Shown here: positions 45,905 through 55,283 of the stretch, in pieces
How the letters are laid out: the number at the start of each line of letters is the position of its first letter
How positions within the stretch are numbered: position 1 is the stretch's first letter
NCBI GenBank assembly: GCA_024401335.1
Contig: JAKSLH010000004.1
Coordinates: 101,122-165,121 of the forward strand
Source: Bacteroidales bacterium
Lineage (GTDB): Bacteria > Bacteroidota > Bacteroidia > Bacteroidales > Marinilabiliaceae
DNA length: 64,000 nt
Direction: 5' to 3'
Notes under the pieces: model-generated
Told to the model about the DNA's origin: nothing
The model's database searches: none
The model's input: only the letters and a program-made list of their open reading frames with translations
Position numbers and translations under genes: made by a program

Positions 45905-46957
45905 ATGCGAATAAATTCTAACGAGATCTACCTGCACACTATTATCTGTGTCGTACTGATTATCATTCCGCTCATGCTGCAGATAGAGAGCAGCGCCCTT
46001 AACATACACATCATGAGTCGTTTCTGGCTCATGGTATTCGGACTTCTGCTTACCTTCTACTCCAATTACCTCTATGCAATAGACCATCTGCTCTACAAGA
46101 AGCGCTATATTGCGTTTGTCATCTTCAACCTTGTTCTCCTGGTGCTCAACGATGTCATCGAGACCAATGTTGTTGATCTGATAAACCCTGAGAGGCCTCA
46201 CCATCGACGTCCGGGAGTGATACAGACTTTCTTCGTCTACTACCGACTGATATTCACTGCCCTTGGCGTGGGAGCATCGCTGGCGGTGAGATACTACAAG
46301 AAGCTCCTCGACAGTGAGAAGGAACGTAAGCAGCTGGAGAACGAGAAGCTCACATCTGAGATATCGCTGCTGAAATATCAGATGCAGCCTCACTTCTTCT
46401 TCAATACTCTCAACAACATCTACGCGCTGATTGCCAAGTCGCCCAACGACGCTCAGAAGGCTGTCCATAGCCTGTCTAAGATGATGCGCTACATCCTCTA
46501 CGAGAACACCTCGGAAACGATAAGCCTCACAAAGGAGATCGAGTTCATCGACAACTATAGCAAGCTGATGCACCTGAGGCTCAATGATAAGGTGAAGGTG
46601 ACCTTCGACATTGCTGAATGCGAAGATGGCATAAAGATACCGCCGCTGTTGCTTATTCCGCTTGTAGAGAATGCCTTCAAGCATGGCGTATCATATAATG
46701 ACGAGAGTTTCATAGAATGCCGACTGAAGATCGAAGACGACAATCTGATATTCAATGTGGAAAATAGCATAATAACGTCAGAGACTGAAGACAGGAGCCA
46801 TTCGGGCATAGGATTGCAGAACCTCAAGAAGCGACTGGAGATCCTATACGGTGAGGCTGCGTCATTCACAGCTGGCAAGACTGATAGAAATACGTTTGAG
46901 ACTCACATGATAGTGCCTCTCTACATACAGCCCAAACAGATAGAAAAGAATGAATAG
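45905..46957 (+). CDS. LytS-type membrane sensor histidine kinase
   Basis: 350 residues from the ATG at 45905. Four membrane helices (about 10-150) lead into a short coiled coil and a His_kinase domain with the phospho-acceptor His in YQMQPHFFFNTLNNIYALI. The ATP-binding part (HATPase_c) has IPLVENAFKHGV and the G-box SGIGLQNLKKRL. It phosphorylates the response regulator encoded next, whose ATG overlaps its end by 8 bp. The signal sensed by the membrane part is unknown. Confidence 0.92.
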   Translation: MRINSNEIYLHTIICVVLIIIPLMLQIESSALNIHIMSRFWLMVFGLLLTFYSNYLYAIDHLLYKKRYIAFVIFNLVLLVLNDVIETNVVDLINPERPHHRRPGVIQTFFVYYRLIFTALGVGASLAVRYYKKLLDSEKERKQLENEKLTSEISLLKYQMQPHFFFNTLNNIYALIAKSPNDAQKAVHSLSKMMRYILYENTSETISLTKEIEFIDNYSKLMHLRLNDKVKVTFDIAECEDGIKIPPLLLIPLVENAFKHGVSYNDESFIECRLKIEDDNLIFNVENSIITSETEDRSHSGIGLQNLKKRLEILYGEAASFTAGKTDRNTFETHMIVPLYIQPKQIEKNE

Positions 46958-47702
46958 CATAAGGACATTAGTAGTAGACGACGAGCCGCTGGCTCTCGAC
47001 CTGGTTGCCGACTACGTTGCACAGGTGCCATATCTCGAACTTGTAGGCCGCTGCACAAATGCTAAGGACGCTTACGAGAGGATATCGCAAGGCGACATAC
47101 AGCTTGTGTTCTGCGACATACAGATGCACGGCATGTCGGGCATAACGCTTATGAAGTCGGTGCAGTCGTCCAACAGAGACACTAAGGTGATTTTCACCAC
47201 GGCATTCCCCGAATATGCCCTTGACGGATTCAAGCTCGACGCTGTAGATTACCTGCTCAAGCCTTTCGACTTCGACGAGTTCATGAAGGCCGCAGGCAAA
47301 GCGAAACGACTCATCGACCTCGAACTGGGAGCCGCCGCTGCTCAGAGCCAGAACAACGCGGAACCGGTGGAAGGCAAAGACTATTTCTTTGTGAAGAGCG
47401 AATACAAGCTCGTGCGCATCGACAAAAAGAAGATTACATACATCGAGGGACTGAAGGACTATATCAAGATTAATCTTGACGGCGAAGCAAAGCCTGTATT
47501 GACGCTTCTCAGCCTTAAGGAGATGATGAACAAGCTTGATGAGCCCAACTTTGTGAGAGTACACCGCTCGTTTATAATCAATGTGGCATTCATCCGTGGA
47601 GTTGAACGCAACAACATAACGACTCACACGGGCGACAAGATACCTATAGGCGACCAGTATAAATCACAGTTCAACGACATTATTAACCAGAAGACTATAT
47701 AA
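46950..47702 (+). CDS. LytTR-type response regulator
   Basis: 250 residues. The receiver domain has the acidic pocket VVDDEPLAL, phospho-acceptor Asp56 in FCDIQMHG, and the conserved Lys in DYLLKPFDF. A C-terminal LytTR DNA-binding domain follows (about 150-250; YIEGLKDYIKINL, FVRVHRSFIIN). It partners with the overlapping kinase. LytTR regulators bind pairs of about 9-bp direct repeats. No such site was identified with confidence in the window. Confidence 0.93.
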   Translation: MNSIRTLVVDDEPLALDLVADYVAQVPYLELVGRCTNAKDAYERISQGDIQLVFCDIQMHGMSGITLMKSVQSSNRDTKVIFTTAFPEYALDGFKLDAVDYLLKPFDFDEFMKAAGKAKRLIDLELGAAAAQSQNNAEPVEGKDYFFVKSEYKLVRIDKKKITYIEGLKDYIKINLDGEAKPVLTLLSLKEMMNKLDEPNFVRVHRSFIINVAFIRGVERNNITTHTGDKIPIGDQYKSQFNDIINQKTI

Positions 47703-47717
47703 CCAAAATTCTACGAC

Positions 47718-49010
47718 ATGACGCCCGAAAAGCTCTTGCACTACATCTGGCAAAACAGGCTATTCTACCCTATCGACATGAAGGTCGAAGGCACTGGCGA
47801 AAAGATAGAGGTGATAAACACTGGCCAGCACAACACAGATGCGGGACCCGACTTCTTCAATGCACAGGTGAAGATTGGCGAAATACTTTGGGCGGGGAAT
47901 GTTGAGATACACACTACAACTGACGACTGGTACGCGCACGGACACGACAAAGATGCGGCCTACGACAACGTGATATTGCACATCGTGGGATCTTCTACGG
48001 GCAAGATGGTCCTGTCGAGCAAAGGGAGAACCATTCCTGAGGTGGCGCTCCGCTATCCATCGTCTATAGAAGAGAGATACAGTGCCTTAACCGGCCACCA
48101 TACGGGCGATATACATTGCGCCCCATACCTGAAACAGATAAGCAGACTCGAGAGAGACGCGTGGATCGACAGGCTCATACTCGAACGCTTCGAGGAGCGC
48201 AACACAAGAGCTGAGAGCGCATTCGAAGCGAGCGGCTGCGACTGGGACCAGACATTTTTTACACTCCTATGCCGCTCTATGGGCTTTGTTGTCAACGCTG
48301 AACCTATGGAGATGCTGGCTCGTCTGACGCCGGTAAAGATAATGATAAAGCACAACGACCCTATACAGACCGAAGCACTCTTGATGGGTCAAGCCGGACT
48401 GTTACCTCAGACGGCAACCGACGAATACACAGCAACGCTCAAGAGGGAATATGAGGTGCTGAGGGCTAAGTTCAGCCTCACACCTATGTCGGGCTCCGAG
48501 TGGAAGCTGCTACGCCTCAGACCAAGCAACTTTCCTACAATAAGACTATCACAGCTGGCCGCCATAATAGCGAGAACTCCAGGAAACTTCGAAAACGCAT
48601 TCCGCACGCTCAAGGCAGAAGATATATTGGAGCGACTCAATGTGCGAGCCTCAGCTTATTGGGATACACACTATGAGTTCGGCAAGGAATCGAGCACAGA
48701 CCGCCCTAAGGGACTCGGCAAAGACTCTCAGCGACTGCTCATCATCAACTCAGCAATACCCTTTATCTTTGCCTTCGCTAGGCGACAAGGCGACGAGCTG
48801 GCGCAACAGAACATCATCAAGATGCTTAGTTTCCTGCCGATTGAGAAGAATAGCCGGCTTGACAGATGGACCGAAGCTGGCATCAAGGCCCTACACGAAG
48901 GAGAGGCGCAGGCACTACTGCTGCTCTATAAGAACTACTGCATGCCTAAGAAATGCCTGCTCTGCAGATGGGGACATGCCGTAATGGCGAAACATCAACC
49001 AACAGAATAG
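47718..49010 (+). CDS. DUF2851 family protein
   Basis: 430 residues. The N-terminus LLHYIWQNRLFYP, followed by NTDAGPDFFNAQVKIG and WAGNVEIHTTTDDWYAHGHD, is diagnostic of DUF2851, a Bacteroidota family of unknown function. The D-x-F-N-A-Q and VEIH elements resemble a nuclease-like acid-base cluster, but no activity is established to my knowledge. The C-terminal end has Cys-rich MPKKCLLCRWG. It starts 15 bp after the LytTR regulator, so it may be in that operon. Confidence 0.82.
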   Translation: MTPEKLLHYIWQNRLFYPIDMKVEGTGEKIEVINTGQHNTDAGPDFFNAQVKIGEILWAGNVEIHTTTDDWYAHGHDKDAAYDNVILHIVGSSTGKMVLSSKGRTIPEVALRYPSSIEERYSALTGHHTGDIHCAPYLKQISRLERDAWIDRLILERFEERNTRAESAFEASGCDWDQTFFTLLCRSMGFVVNAEPMEMLARLTPVKIMIKHNDPIQTEALLMGQAGLLPQTATDEYTATLKREYEVLRAKFSLTPMSGSEWKLLRLRPSNFPTIRLSQLAAIIARTPGNFENAFRTLKAEDILERLNVRASAYWDTHYEFGKESSTDRPKGLGKDSQRLLIINSAIPFIFAFARRQGDELAQQNIIKMLSFLPIEKNSRLDRWTEAGIKALHEGEAQALLLLYKNYCMPKKCLLCRWGHAVMAKHQPTE

Positions 49011-49059
49011 ACCACAGTCAAGCTGTCTTTAACTTGTAATTTATAACCCCATACATACA

Positions 49060-49101
49060 AAAACAAAAACGCCTGAACTCTTTCATCAAGAATTCAGGCG
49101 T
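49060..49101 (-). terminator. Terminator downstream of tRNA-Arg
   Basis: On the minus strand ACGCCTGAA and TTCAGGCGT pair perfectly (49101-49093 with 49077-49069), with additional inner pairing and a following T-rich run (49068-49060). Confidence 0.85.
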
Positions 49102-49108
49102 TTCGTCG

Positions 49109-49182
49109 TGATACCGGAGGGATTCGAACCCCCAATCTTCTGGGCCGTAACCAGAGGCATTATCCAATTGTGCTACGGTACC
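49109..49182 (-). tRNA. tRNA-Arg (ACG)
   Basis: 74 bases on the minus strand. The acceptor arms are GGTACCG and CGGTATC, with A as discriminator base. The anticodon stem TCTGG/CCAGA encloses the loop TTACGGC, so the anticodon is ACG (arginine, read as ICG after editing). The T arm GGGGGTTCGAATCCCTC is standard. The CCA tail is not encoded. Together with its own promoter and terminator it forms a single-gene unit. Confidence 0.95.
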
Positions 49183-49207
49183 ATCCGTATGTCTTTCAAA
49201 GACGATG

Positions 49208-49237
49208 CAAAGATACACGCTTTTTCTTTATCTGCAA
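49208..49237 (-). promoter_or_regulatory. tRNA-Arg promoter
   Basis: On the minus strand TTG (49237-49235) and TATCTTTG (49215-49208) are separated by 19 bp. Predicted start near 49202, 20 bases before the mature tRNA. Confidence 0.65.
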
Positions 49238-49280
49238 TATCTGCGAGACAATTTTAGCAAAAATTAAATCTATCTCGGCG

Positions 49281-52200
49281 CTACTCTACTGCCTCCTCAT
49301 CAACTGGCGTGTTAACAGCCTCCTCACTCTCACCAGCCTCCTCGTCATTATCAAACTGCATTTCAGCCAGAAGCACTGTCTTGCTGACGAAGTTGGTCAA
49401 GAATCGTTTCCTGTTGCTCTCTGGCGAGAGTGTATAGCGTATGCCTCGCGACTTGCTCGAACGGTCGGATGCAGGTATGGTCTGAAGCGCTGAGTTAAAC
49501 TCGCTATCCGATGAGAGTATCTGCAGCCACCCTCGCTTATAGTAGAGGTATATCCAGAAATCATCGCCTGCACTGATCTGCATACATACTCGCGGACCTG
49601 TCTTCTGAGCTATAAACTCGGCCTTGATGCGCACTTTCTTGTTGACACTGCGCGACCTCATCATCATCAGGTTTACTGTCGTGTCACATACATATGCCTT
49701 CTCCTGCGTGAGCCATGTCATGGCTACCTTGTCAAAGGTAAACAACTCACCAAACGATGCCGACAGGAGATTGGTCTTAGGATCTAGGCCCGATGAACGT
49801 TCTCTGAAGATGGCTTTCACCGACGCGGTGTCATAGAGCTCATAAAGACGCTGCGAGAACTTGTCATACAATGAGTCGCAACTAGGGGCCTGCGACTGCT
49901 TGATCTTGTTATAGAGAAGGGTCGCAAGTTCGTCATGGAACATGAAGTCGATGTTCATCAGAACATCCATGGTCTGCACATTCCTGTTACGATCGTCTCG
50001 TATATTGCCGGCTGTGGTTATATCAAACGGACGTTTCTGCCCCATCATCTCGCTTATGCCTAGCTTGAGCTGTCCGAAACCGGCTATGGTATTTTCACTA
50101 GGGATGAAGCTCATCAGCGAACCGATGGTGTCCGACTTGGCTATCTTCTCTGGCAATGTTATGTCAAAACGCTCAAAGAGGTCGTTGTGGTAGAGATAAC
50201 CCTTGGCGTTGACAATGGATATGTCGGAGGCGTCTTTGCGCACCTCGGCGTATGAGCTATATACATGAACGGAGTCTTTGCGGATAAAGAAGTCCTTGAA
50301 TATCTGATGACGCTGCTTGGGGTCGTATTTGTAAACGAGCAGCTTGTCGCCTACAGGTATGCGCACCTTTTCCGGATTGATGATGGAGGTGAAATAGGAG
50401 TAGCCCGTAGGTCCGTTCTTGGCATTGTGTATCATGCGTGCACCGCCGTCCCACTCAAGGAGCTGTCGTCCACATCTGATGCGCGCCTCGCCCTTGAAGG
50501 CGAAATACTTGTCAAACTTTATCTCATCGGATATATGACCTATGGCATTCGAGACGAAACGGGTCTGTCGTCGGCCATCTTCATCTCTATAGTTCTCCTT
50601 TGCTGTGGTGATGGAATCCATGAAGATGGTATATTTCACTCTCTCCTTATTGACGAAATCATAGTCACCGATAGCACGATAGTCAACGGCGCCATTGATA
50701 AACGACTTGGCATTGTATATCTGATGATATGTCGAGTCTGTCTTCAGGTCAATGGTCGACTTCTCGAGCGGATCGATGCGTATGGTGTTCTTGTTCTGCG
50801 TAGAACGTATGGTAAGCAGTCCATCATCGGCCAGATGTATGGTGGCATCGGCACAGTTGACATACTTCACCTCCTCACAATGCATCACGTTTGATGTGGC
50901 GTTGTAGATGGCATATGGCACATAGAAGGCGAGCGAGTCGTCGGTCTCTTTCTCGTTCTTGGTGCAGACGAAACGCAGACCTGGCTGAGCGCCATGCATA
51001 CCGATGGTCTGCTCGTTACGCTCCATATCCCATGTAAACTCTTTCACTCGGGTGCGGAACTTGATGGTGTTGTAGTGTTTCTCACCACCGGCTATGTTCT
51101 TATACGAGAACTTGCCTATTCGTTCATCAAAGTCGAGCATGGCTACCATACAGCGGTTGCCTACATAGCGCTCCATGTTGTGATTCTTCTCAAAGAGCTT
51201 ATAGAACACCTCATTCTCTGTGAGGGCATCATTGGTCTCGTAGGCCTTTTCTACCATGGTGGCCTTTGTCGGACTATATTCTCTGTTATACCAGTCTCTC
51301 TCGTTCTTTATGAGGTCACGACGCAAGCCGTCGGACACGAGTTCCTGCAGACCGTCCTGGTTGACCATATACTGCGCGAAATAGGTGGTGTCGGCAATGA
51401 CGGTATGGTCGGTGAAGTCCATGATGCCAGCCTCTATCTTGGCTCCATGTGGGAGCTGGGCCTCGCCAAGTCCGCGAAGACCGCTCGGAGTGACAGAGAG
51501 ACCGCCGTCGAGGATGCAATCGTAGCCTCCGTCAACTTTTTCGTTAGGGAACATGCGGAACTTGCCTACTGTGTTATATACATTGAGCTTGTCGCTGAAT
51601 GGGAAGAACTCCAGCTCTGTAGATCCTGAACGCACACGGCCGGTTCTCTCGTCGGTCGTTGACTGCTCCTTGCCTATCTGAACACCAGGGAAGGTTGTCA
51701 TGGCATTAGGCGACTTGGTCACTGTGAAGTTATATGTCTCTCCTAGTGTCAGGTCGGGAAGGAAGGTGAAATCTGCACTCGACGACAATGATTTCTGGTA
51801 CTCTATGTCACCCGCTCCATGAAGTCCTGCATTGGAGAGGTCTATACCGGCATAATAGGTCGCTCTGCCTTCATATATAGGATAGCCTTCCTCTGGCGCA
51901 TTGGTCTGGAAACCTAGTGAGTTGTCTTCACGGCGGATGACTAGCTCCTGACGTATCTCGGGGAATATGTTCGACGTGAGAGCACCCTCAAAGCGTGTGT
52001 TTGAGTAGCGTATGTTGTTGATGTCTGTGAAAACAAACGGATCGACGGTGTAATAGAACTTATCGCGCTTATACTGGCCGTCCTGTATGTCCTCTGCATC
52101 GAAATAGACGTAGGCTTCTTTGGTCGATGACAACTCTGGGAAGCGTGGCTTCTTGCCTCGCAGACCCGACTTGTTGTTAGGGAAGTCTATCTGCAGCGTA

Positions 52201-54272
52201 CCGGTAAGGTCGCATATCGTATTCTCTACGGGCACTTTCATGCGCTGTCCATACTGGTCAAGCTCGTTCGAGATGACTGTCATGTTCATGGCGCTGATGC
52301 GCTTAAGGTCGATGTTGAAGTTGTCGTATGAGAAATAGAAGTTGTCGCCTCTGAGGGTGACCATACCTGCCTCGATCTTGCCATTGAACTCGAAGTCGCG
52401 GTTTTTCTTGAGGAACACTCGTCCGCTGTCTGGATAGAAGGCTACATTCTGGAAGTCGGAAATGGAGATGCCGACAACGCCATTGAGCTTTATATCATAG
52501 TTGCGTAGGTCGATGATGCCATTGGGCTGGAGACCTCTCGACTTCTGGTCATACTCTGTCGTAAGGCTCTCAAACACCATGACATCATAATCTACATCGG
52601 CAAGACGTGGATTGCGAAGACTTGGGTTGGCTTGCTTGCGTGGATCAACGGCTTCGGCTTCGGCCAGTCGGTTGTCTAGGTAGTTATAGAGTCGCTGGGT
52701 TGGCTTGATGATGTCTGTGTCTTCGTTGTATTCTACAAAGCTGTCGAATGAGAATTGTATCATCATCATGCGCACTTCGCTGACTGTGGCGCCAATGAAT
52801 CCGGCGTATGCCTCAGCGGTGAACTCGTCACCGCCGTTGTATCTGGCGAAGTCTTTGATCGACTGGAACGGATGCGAGAGGGCCATGCCTTGTATCTCGT
52901 TGTAGTCTTCCTGTCGATAGTAGTCTATGGACTCAAAGAGGGCCAATCCTCTGCTTGCTCCATCTACCATGCCAAGATGCATCTCTTTCTCGCCTAGCCT
53001 CCACTTGATCTGCTCTACATCAAAGGTGACCATGTGGTATGTGTCATAGTACTTGCTCTTCTCTGCTCCTTCATCACCACGTAGCATGGTTATCTCGCGG
53101 TTGCGGTCGGTATAGCGGAAACGCAGACCCGGATGTCGTATCTCGCCATCGTTGAGGATGACATATACCTGTGTGTTGTTGCTCTCTATACGGTCGGGAT
53201 AGAGCGCGAAGCTGACTGCCCTGGCGGCAATGAAGAGCGTGTCTTCTCGATAGACAGTGAGCACTGCCGGATTGTCGGGCGATCCGCTGCCCTGGAATCG
53301 CTGACCTATCTGGGCGAAGCCGCCTTCGTAGTCTATGTCCTTGAATATGCCCTTAACTTCACGACGTTCGTCGCTCTTGGTAAAGAACTTTGGATAGGTC
53401 TTGCCGAGTGTGCTCTTGCTCTGAATGACTTTATGCTCCACTCGTCCATAAAGGGGATATGGGAAGTATTCGGTGTTCATGAAGCATACGCTGTCGATAT
53501 TGAAGTAGCTCTTGGTCATGTCAAGGCTATACTCGCCAAATGTTGCATAGGTCTTTGTTGGGTCGAGACCGCAACGCTGCCATGTCACTCGACCGCTCTC
53601 GCCTGTCCACTTGCGCTCGTCAAAGTCAACGACGCCCTCGGTTTCGAGTATCTCTACACTGTCGCCCTGAGCCGCACAGACGAGTCGCGACTTTGGTATG
53701 TCAATATATAGCTTTACGCCTTCATTGCGGAACACGACATTCTGCGCGTCGGTCTTCCAGAGTGCTGAGTTGGAACGGGCCACTGCTCCCGACTCGAGGT
53801 AGGCTGTGGTGGCGTTCAGATAGTTCTGTATCTTCTGAAGGGTGACGTTCTTTGTGCGTAGCTTCTCGCCGAGCACTTCATGCCACACGTTATAGTTGCT
53901 GCCCGCAATGCGTGAGTCGGCTCCATTGATCTGCATCATGGTGGAGATGAGGGCATGGTAGTCTGGGAAAGGACGGGCTTTTCGCTTCTTGAGCAGGTTA
54001 CAGTCGTTGATGATATGCTGCTTGCGGTCTTCATTGGCTATAGGTGTCGCCATGAATTGCTTGAGTTCATCTATAAAGGCCTTTGCCTTCTTCTTGTCAG
54101 CTGAGATGCTGAATATGTCGTTCATCTGCGAGACGAACTCCTGTGGGTCGTTGCTGAATTCAGTGGTCTGAGCCACAACGGTCTGCGGAGCGCCAACCAA
54201 GGATATAACGACCGCGAGGAGTAGCGACACACACGCGGTCACACCGAAAAACCTTGCTACTTTATGCTTCAT
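49281..54272 (-). CDS. Very large secreted protein of unknown function
   Basis: 1663 residues. A signal peptide or N-terminal anchor (about 1-35; VTACVSLLLAVVISLVGAP then VVAQ) is the only hydrophobic segment. The rest is soluble and appears beta-rich, with many short amphipathic strands and repeated elements such as GVVGISISDFQNVAF and GKIEAGMVTLRGDNFYFSY. These recall stacked-strand (LptA/AsmA-like) sheets, but I do not recognise a family. The C-terminus is an acidic tail (DNDEEAGESEEAVN). No T9SS sorting domain or lipobox is seen, so it is likely periplasmic or outer-membrane-associated. It lies 6 bp after prmA and is probably co-transcribed with it. Confidence 0.75.
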   Translation of the reverse strand: MKHKVARFFGVTACVSLLLAVVISLVGAPQTVVAQTTEFSNDPQEFVSQMNDIFSISADKKKAKAFIDELKQFMATPIANEDRKQHIINDCNLLKKRKARPFPDYHALISTMMQINGADSRIAGSNYNVWHEVLGEKLRTKNVTLQKIQNYLNATTAYLESGAVARSNSALWKTDAQNVVFRNEGVKLYIDIPKSRLVCAAQGDSVEILETEGVVDFDERKWTGESGRVTWQRCGLDPTKTYATFGEYSLDMTKSYFNIDSVCFMNTEYFPYPLYGRVEHKVIQSKSTLGKTYPKFFTKSDERREVKGIFKDIDYEGGFAQIGQRFQGSGSPDNPAVLTVYREDTLFIAARAVSFALYPDRIESNNTQVYVILNDGEIRHPGLRFRYTDRNREITMLRGDEGAEKSKYYDTYHMVTFDVEQIKWRLGEKEMHLGMVDGASRGLALFESIDYYRQEDYNEIQGMALSHPFQSIKDFARYNGGDEFTAEAYAGFIGATVSEVRMMMIQFSFDSFVEYNEDTDIIKPTQRLYNYLDNRLAEAEAVDPRKQANPSLRNPRLADVDYDVMVFESLTTEYDQKSRGLQPNGIIDLRNYDIKLNGVVGISISDFQNVAFYPDSGRVFLKKNRDFEFNGKIEAGMVTLRGDNFYFSYDNFNIDLKRISAMNMTVISNELDQYGQRMKVPVENTICDLTGTLQIDFPNNKSGLRGKKPRFPELSSTKEAYVYFDAEDIQDGQYKRDKFYYTVDPFVFTDINNIRYSNTRFEGALTSNIFPEIRQELVIRREDNSLGFQTNAPEEGYPIYEGRATYYAGIDLSNAGLHGAGDIEYQKSLSSSADFTFLPDLTLGETYNFTVTKSPNAMTTFPGVQIGKEQSTTDERTGRVRSGSTELEFFPFSDKLNVYNTVGKFRMFPNEKVDGGYDCILDGGLSVTPSGLRGLGEAQLPHGAKIEAGIMDFTDHTVIADTTYFAQYMVNQDGLQELVSDGLRRDLIKNERDWYNREYSPTKATMVEKAYETNDALTENEVFYKLFEKNHNMERYVGNRCMVAMLDFDERIGKFSYKNIAGGEKHYNTIKFRTRVKEFTWDMERNEQTIGMHGAQPGLRFVCTKNEKETDDSLAFYVPYAIYNATSNVMHCEEVKYVNCADATIHLADDGLLTIRSTQNKNTIRIDPLEKSTIDLKTDSTYHQIYNAKSFINGAVDYRAIGDYDFVNKERVKYTIFMDSITTAKENYRDEDGRRQTRFVSNAIGHISDEIKFDKYFAFKGEARIRCGRQLLEWDGGARMIHNAKNGPTGYSYFTSIINPEKVRIPVGDKLLVYKYDPKQRHQIFKDFFIRKDSVHVYSSYAEVRKDASDISIVNAKGYLYHNDLFERFDITLPEKIAKSDTIGSLMSFIPSENTIAGFGQLKLGISEMMGQKRPFDITTAGNIRDDRNRNVQTMDVLMNIDFMFHDELATLLYNKIKQSQAPSCDSLYDKFSQRLYELYDTASVKAIFRERSSGLDPKTNLLSASFGELFTFDKVAMTWLTQEKAYVCDTTVNLMMMRSRSVNKKVRIKAEFIAQKTGPRVCMQISAGDDFWIYLYYKRGWLQILSSDSEFNSALQTIPASDRSSKSRGIRYTLSPESNRKRFLTNFVSKTVLLAEMQFDNDEEAGESEEAVNTPVDEEAVE

Positions 54273-54278
54273 TCTTGT

Positions 54279-55118
54279 CTAGTCTTTTTGAAGGAACAAC
54301 CCATTCCAGTTGTTCATCACCTTCTTTTCTACGAGGCTAAGCCCAAAACGTTGTGCCTCCTTGAGCACTATGTCGGCATCTTCAGAATAAAAGCCGCTGA
54401 GCATCATCTGCGCTCCTGGCTTGAGTGTCTGCGCATATAGATGCATGTCGCGAGTGAGTATATTGCGGTTGATGTTGGCTACTACAAGGTCATATTTTGG
54501 CTCCTTACCAAGCACTTCGGCGCCTCCAAGTATCGTCGTTATGCCGTTTAGGGAGTTGAGCGAGATGTTCTCTAGCGTGTTGTTGTAGCACCATTCGTCA
54601 ATATCTACGCAATCTACTGCCTGCGCTCCGCGCATGATGGCCATGATGCCCAATATGCCTGTGCCACAGCCCATGTCGAGAACTGACTTGCCTGTGATGT
54701 CTTTCTCCATGAGATACTCCATCATCATGGTGGTCGTCTCATGATAGCCTGTGCCAAACGACATCTGCGGATTGATGATTATCTCATATTGCATGGATGG
54801 GTCTGCTTCATGGAATGGACTGCGTATGCGGCATTTGCCTCCTATGACAATTGGCTTGAAGTAGTTCTCCTCCCACTCTTTGTTCCAGTCCTGGTCTTCT
54901 ATGATATCTTCTTCTATCGTCATCGACACTCCTTCTACATAGGTCGAGAGTGTGGCTAGCGTGCCTTCTGTATAGTTGCTTATCTGTGCATATCCTATGA
55001 AACCGCCTTCGGTCTCTTCGAAGCTGTCGAATCCTAGTTCACCCATCTGGGCCATCACGATGTCAGAAGCTGTCTCGTCGTAGGGTGTTAACACTACAGT
55101 AACCTTCTTGTATTGCAT
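54279..55118 (-). CDS. prmA: Ribosomal protein L11 methyltransferase
   Basis: 279 residues. The segment DWNKEWEENYFKPIVIG is the PrmA substrate-recognition linker, and the SAM-binding motif VLDMGCGTGILGIMAI and NPQMSFGTGYHETT are typical. It methylates several amino groups of ribosomal protein L11, using SAM. It is the first gene of a two-gene unit with the 1663-residue protein, a pairing that has no obvious functional link. Confidence 0.95.
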   Translation of the reverse strand: MQYKKVTVVLTPYDETASDIVMAQMGELGFDSFEETEGGFIGYAQISNYTEGTLATLSTYVEGVSMTIEEDIIEDQDWNKEWEENYFKPIVIGGKCRIRSPFHEADPSMQYEIIINPQMSFGTGYHETTTMMMEYLMEKDITGKSVLDMGCGTGILGIMAIMRGAQAVDCVDIDEWCYNNTLENISLNSLNGITTILGGAEVLGKEPKYDLVVANINRNILTRDMHLYAQTLKPGAQMMLSGFYSEDADIVLKEAQRFGLSLVEKKVMNNWNGLFLQKD

Positions 55119-55149
55119 GATTCTATCTGTTTTTTATCATTGTGGAACA

Positions 55150-55181
55150 CAAAAATAACAAATTAAAAGCGCTAATGGCAA
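55150..55181 (-). promoter_or_regulatory. prmA promoter
   Basis: On the minus strand TTG (55181-55179) and TATTTTTG (55157-55150) are 21 bp apart. The predicted start is near 55144, with a leader of about 25 bases. Confidence 0.55.
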
Positions 55182-55246
55182 TATTAGTATGACAAAAAAA
55201 AGAGCGGTCTGCTCGCTGAGGTGTTTCGCATAAGAGATAATATGAC

Positions 55247-55254
55247 TATCTTTG
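55247..55254 (+). promoter_or_regulatory. -7 box of the membrane LytTR gene
   Basis: TATCTTTG fits TAnnTTTG. It lies downstream of the two earliest in-frame ATGs (55221 and 55242), so translation should begin at 55284. Confidence 0.5.
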
Positions 55255-55283
55255 CATACAATACGAACACGAAACAAACAACA

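Noticed and set aside
45764-46684. 306-codon minus-strand frame over the LytS-type kinase
   Set aside because: The plus strand encodes a complete sensor kinase, and the opposite frame has no start context or recognisable domain.
50265-51629. Two plus-strand frames (209 and 211 codons) inside the 1663-residue gene
   Set aside because: Both overlap the long minus-strand gene and have shadow-like composition.
55203-55218. Small GAGC hairpin with adjoining A run before the LytTR gene
   Set aside because: Only 4 bp of stem, and no gene on the minus strand that it would terminate.
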